Part shown: positions 62,240 through 64,000 of the stretch, piece after piece
How the letters are laid out: each line of letters begins with the position of its first letter
Position numbering within the stretch: the first letter of the stretch is position 1
The notes under the pieces: model-generated
Database searches by the model: none
The model's input: only the letters and a program-made list of their open reading frames with translations
What the model was told of the DNA's origin: nothing
Program-made: the position numbers and the translations under genes
Origin: Deinococcus sp. KSM4-11
Lineage (GTDB): Bacteria > Deinococcota > Deinococci > Deinococcales > Deinococcaceae
Assembly (NCBI RefSeq): GCF_004801415.1
Contig: NZ_SSNX01000003.1
Span: 372,001 to 436,000 of the forward strand
Direction: 5' to 3'
Length of the DNA: 64,000 nucleotides

Positions 62240-62932
62240 TCAGTTTCGGCTGGGGTACACACCTTCCGTGCAGATCACGTACGTGAGGGCCTGACCGTTC
62301 GCGGATTTGGGAGACACGGCACGCAGATCCGGCAGGGCGAAGGTCGTCTGACCGTTCCCACCGTATTGAGTGCCCAGCAGGCTGAACAGGGCGGTGTTCT
62401 GGCTAATCGGCAGGATCTGTCCCTGAGCGACCACGGCCCCTCCAACGGCGCCGGCGGTCAGCCACACGTCTCCGATCACGCACTGGCTCCCTCTGCCTCC
62501 GCTGGCGAAGTTGTTGTACGCGCCATCGGTCTGGAAGTACTGCGGCAGTTTGTCCGGGCCGGGAGATCCCTGCGGGCCGGGATCACCCCTAGGGCCAGCC
62601 GGGCCGGGATCGCCTTTCGGCCCCTGCGGCCCTGTTCCGGCCTGCACCCACGCCAGGCCGTCTGAGGTGAGGGTCAACGCCTGCCCGGGCTGTCCGGCGG
62701 CGAGCGTGGCGATCTTCGCGGCGGTCACGCTGCCATCCGCCAGCCGGGCCGTCGTGATGGGTTGCGCCAGCGCTGCAAAATTCGCGTTCACCTCCTCGGC
62801 CTTGATGACGGTGCCCGCCGTGAACACGTGGGCGATCAGGGCGGCGCCGTCGGTGGCCGCGTAGGCGCCGGCGAGACCGATGAGAAGGCCGAGAGCGGCC
62901 GAACGGGCATCCAACCAGGTGGGCTTGCGCAT
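62240..62932 (-). CDS. Membrane-anchored/secreted protein with collagen-like repeat and phage tail-collar domain
   Basis: A 230-residue protein. An N-terminal hydrophobic signal or anchor (AALGLLIGLAGAYA, about 11-24) is followed by a helical part. Residues about 100-130 contain Gly-X-Y repeats (GPQGPKGDPGPAGPRG). The last ~90 residues form a tail-collar fold (GDVWLTAG, AQGQILPISQNTALFSLLG and FALPDLRAVSPK). AAGGAG precedes ATG 62932. Trimeric surface fibre is likely. It follows a small lipoprotein gene by 35 nt. Confidence 0.78.
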   Translation of the reverse strand: MRKPTWLDARSAALGLLIGLAGAYAATDGAALIAHVFTAGTVIKAEEVNANFAALAQPITTARLADGSVTAAKIATLAAGQPGQALTLTSDGLAWVQAGTGPQGPKGDPGPAGPRGDPGPQGSPGPDKLPQYFQTDGAYNNFASGGRGSQCVIGDVWLTAGAVGGAVVAQGQILPISQNTALFSLLGTQYGGNGQTTFALPDLRAVSPKSANGQALTYVICTEGVYPSRN

Positions 62933-62967
62933 CGGGACTCCTTCAGGCTGGTGGTGCTGCGGTGGGC

Positions 62968-63096
62968 TTACTTCCAGGTGCCGCCGTTCCATGTGGCCGC
63001 GTTCCAGAGTGAGCCTCCGGTGCCGCCACCCGATTGACCACAACTGGCGATCAGCATGGCCAGGAGTAGCAGTCCGACAAGTGTCTTCCTGTGCAT
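62968..63096 (-). CDS. Small lipoprotein (42 aa)
   Basis: The 42-residue frame starts MHRKTLVGLLLLAMLIASC with a clear lipobox (lipid Cys at 19), followed by a Gly-rich mature part and WNAATWNGGTW. GGAGGGAGGA lies directly upstream of ATG 63096. It precedes the collagen-like protein gene on the same strand and may be its membrane partner. Too short for most gene finders. Confidence 0.6.
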   Translation of the reverse strand: MHRKTLVGLLLLAMLIASCGQSGGGTGGSLWNAATWNGGTWK

Positions 63097-63123
63097 TCCT
63101 CCCTCCTCCGTTTCATGGGCCAC

Positions 63124-64000
63124 TTAGGCGAAACCCGCCATCACTTCGTCCAGGCTTTCCCGGCTCGGCCGGATCAGCTCCTCGGGCAGCAGGGCCAGCG
63201 GCAGCTCCGGCAGGTGCAACGCCTCGGGCAGCGTCGGGCGGCTCTGGTCGAGGTACAGCAGGCCGGTGATCAGTTCCCCGGTGCCCTTGGCTTCCTCCAG
63301 CAGGGCCAGGGCGCCCAGGCGGGTGGCGGGGTTGTAGTCGCGGCCCAGTTTGCGGAGCTGCACGGTGGGGCCGTCGTGGAGCTGCACGCTGATGACTTCG
63401 CCGGGGTCGTAGTCCACCGCGATCTCGGCGTAGTCGGGAATGAAGGTGATGTCGTGCAGGGGCACCTCGTGCTCCTTGCCGTAGGCATAGCTCTTGGTGC
63501 TGTCGTCGTGGTTGTTGAAGGTCACGCACGGCGAGACGATGTCCAGTACGGCCAGCCCGCCGTACGCGATGGCAGCCTTCAGGAGCTCCGTGACCTGCTT
63601 GGCGTCCCCGGCGAAAGAGCGCGCCACGAACCCCGCCCCGGCGATGATCGCCTCGGCGCACAGGTCCAAGGGGGGCAGTTCGTTGGTGCCGATGTACTTG
63701 AGGTGTTGGCCCTCGTCGGCAGTGGCCGAGAACTGCCCCTTGGTCAGGCCGTAGACGCCGTTGTTCTCGATGATGTACACCATGGGCACGTTGCGCCGCA
63801 CGAGGTGCTTGAACTGCCCGATGCCGATGCTGCCGGTGTCGCCGTCGCCCGACACGCCGATGGCCGTGTGGTGCCGCTGCGCGAGCATGGCGCCGGTCGC
63901 CACGCTGGGCATACGACCGTGCACGGTGTTGATGCCGTGCGCGGCATTCAGGAAGTACGCAGGGCTCTTGCTGGAACAGCCGATCCCCGAGAGTTTCATG
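63124..64000 (-). CDS. 2-oxoacid:ferredoxin oxidoreductase beta subunit (partial, N-terminus outside window)
   Basis: The visible ~292 residues lack the N-terminal part, as the typical CPGCGH region lies outside; IGCSSKSPAYF at the start is the known internal CSS motif. SGDGDTGSIGIGQFKHLVRRN and NNGVYGLTKGQ (about 50-90) form the thiamine diphosphate/Mg site. A C-terminal domain follows. KorB-type enzymes decarboxylate 2-oxoglutarate or another 2-oxoacid to acyl-CoA with ferredoxin. The alpha subunit should lie to the right. Confidence 0.88.
   Translation of the reverse strand, partial: MKLSGIGCSSKSPAYFLNAAHGINTVHGRMPSVATGAMLAQRHHTAIGVSGDGDTGSIGIGQFKHLVRRNVPMVYIIENNGVYGLTKGQFSATADEGQHLKYIGTNELPPLDLCAEAIIAGAGFVARSFAGDAKQVTELLKAAIAYGGLAVLDIVSPCVTFNNHDDSTKSYAYGKEHEVPLHDITFIPDYAEIAVDYDPGEVISVQLHDGPTVQLRKLGRDYNPATRLGALALLEEAKGTGELITGLLYLDQSRPTLPEALHLPELPLALLPEELIRPSRESLDEVMAGFA

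Overview
This is about 64 kb of high-GC bacterial chromosome. I infer a Deinococcus-type organism. The suf genes run sufC-sufB-sufD. Many genes have a -10-like hexamer (TANNNT) only 5-8 nt upstream of the start codon, which implies leaderless mRNAs. The mix of pit, coaX, pxpBCA, GH13 amylase, BTAD-regulator remnant and fused pca enzymes also fits. No CRISPR array, rRNA or intact insertion sequence is visible.

Layout. 1-3.6 kb: the N-terminal part of a HAD phosphatase fused to a HerA/FtsK-like ATPase (runs off the left edge), then a secreted TPR protein. 3.8-11.2 kb: a metal and arsenic resistance island. It holds a ZntA/CadA-type P-type ATPase with an SmtB-like operator, an ArsR/SmtB sensor carrying both known metal-site types, arsR-arsC-aquaporin, and a second transcription unit of marR, an arsN2-like acetyltransferase interrupted by an amber codon, a DUF6428-like protein and an ArsK-like MFS exporter. 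11.4-29.1 kb: a metallophosphoesterase and two ABC importer modules. Module 1 (binding protein, two permeases, ATPase, glycerophosphodiesterase, glycine-zipper microprotein) has a divergent CehA-type PHP hydrolase. Module 2 (LacI regulator, binding protein, two permeases, ATPase) continues directly into a second CehA-type hydrolase, a GH38 alpha-mannosidase and a Gfo/Idh/MocA oxidoreductase. Together they look like machinery for importing and dismantling phosphorylated glycans or organophosphates. The substrate is unknown.

29.1-30.1 kb: degraded DNA with a truncated BTAD/AAA regulator. 30.1-37.6 kb: 4-hydroxybenzoate/protocatechuate catabolism, with pobA divergent from pcaDC(fused)-pcaH-pcaG-pcaB-pcaIJ(fused)-iclR. 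The two promoters share a 41-bp symmetrical dyad. This path converts 4-hydroxybenzoate to 3-oxoadipyl-CoA; the final thiolase is not here. 37.7-38.0 kb: three tRNA genes (Arg-ACG, Ser-GCT, Ser-TGA), all with encoded CCA. 38.1-41.7 kb: a nitrilase-fold protein lacking the catalytic Cys, and pxpB-pxpC-pxpA for 5-oxoproline hydrolysis. 41.9-48.4 kb: degenerate GGDEF membrane protein, DUF427 protein, secreted GH13 amylase, and a PhoU-like/Pit phosphate transporter pair ending in a strong terminator.

48.4-55.4 kb, all on the minus strand: BtuF-like protein, type III pantothenate kinase, PAS histidine kinase, secreted protein, and an exbB-exbD-TonB-like set. 55.5-60.5 kb: Fe-S assembly operon sufC-sufB-x-cupin-HIT-sufD, where three non-suf genes sit between sufB and sufD. 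60.5-64 kb: ATP-grasp protein, PNPOx-like flavoprotein, VOC protein, a collagen-like/tail-collar surface protein with a small lipoprotein, and the beta subunit of a 2-oxoacid:ferredoxin oxidoreductase running off the right edge.
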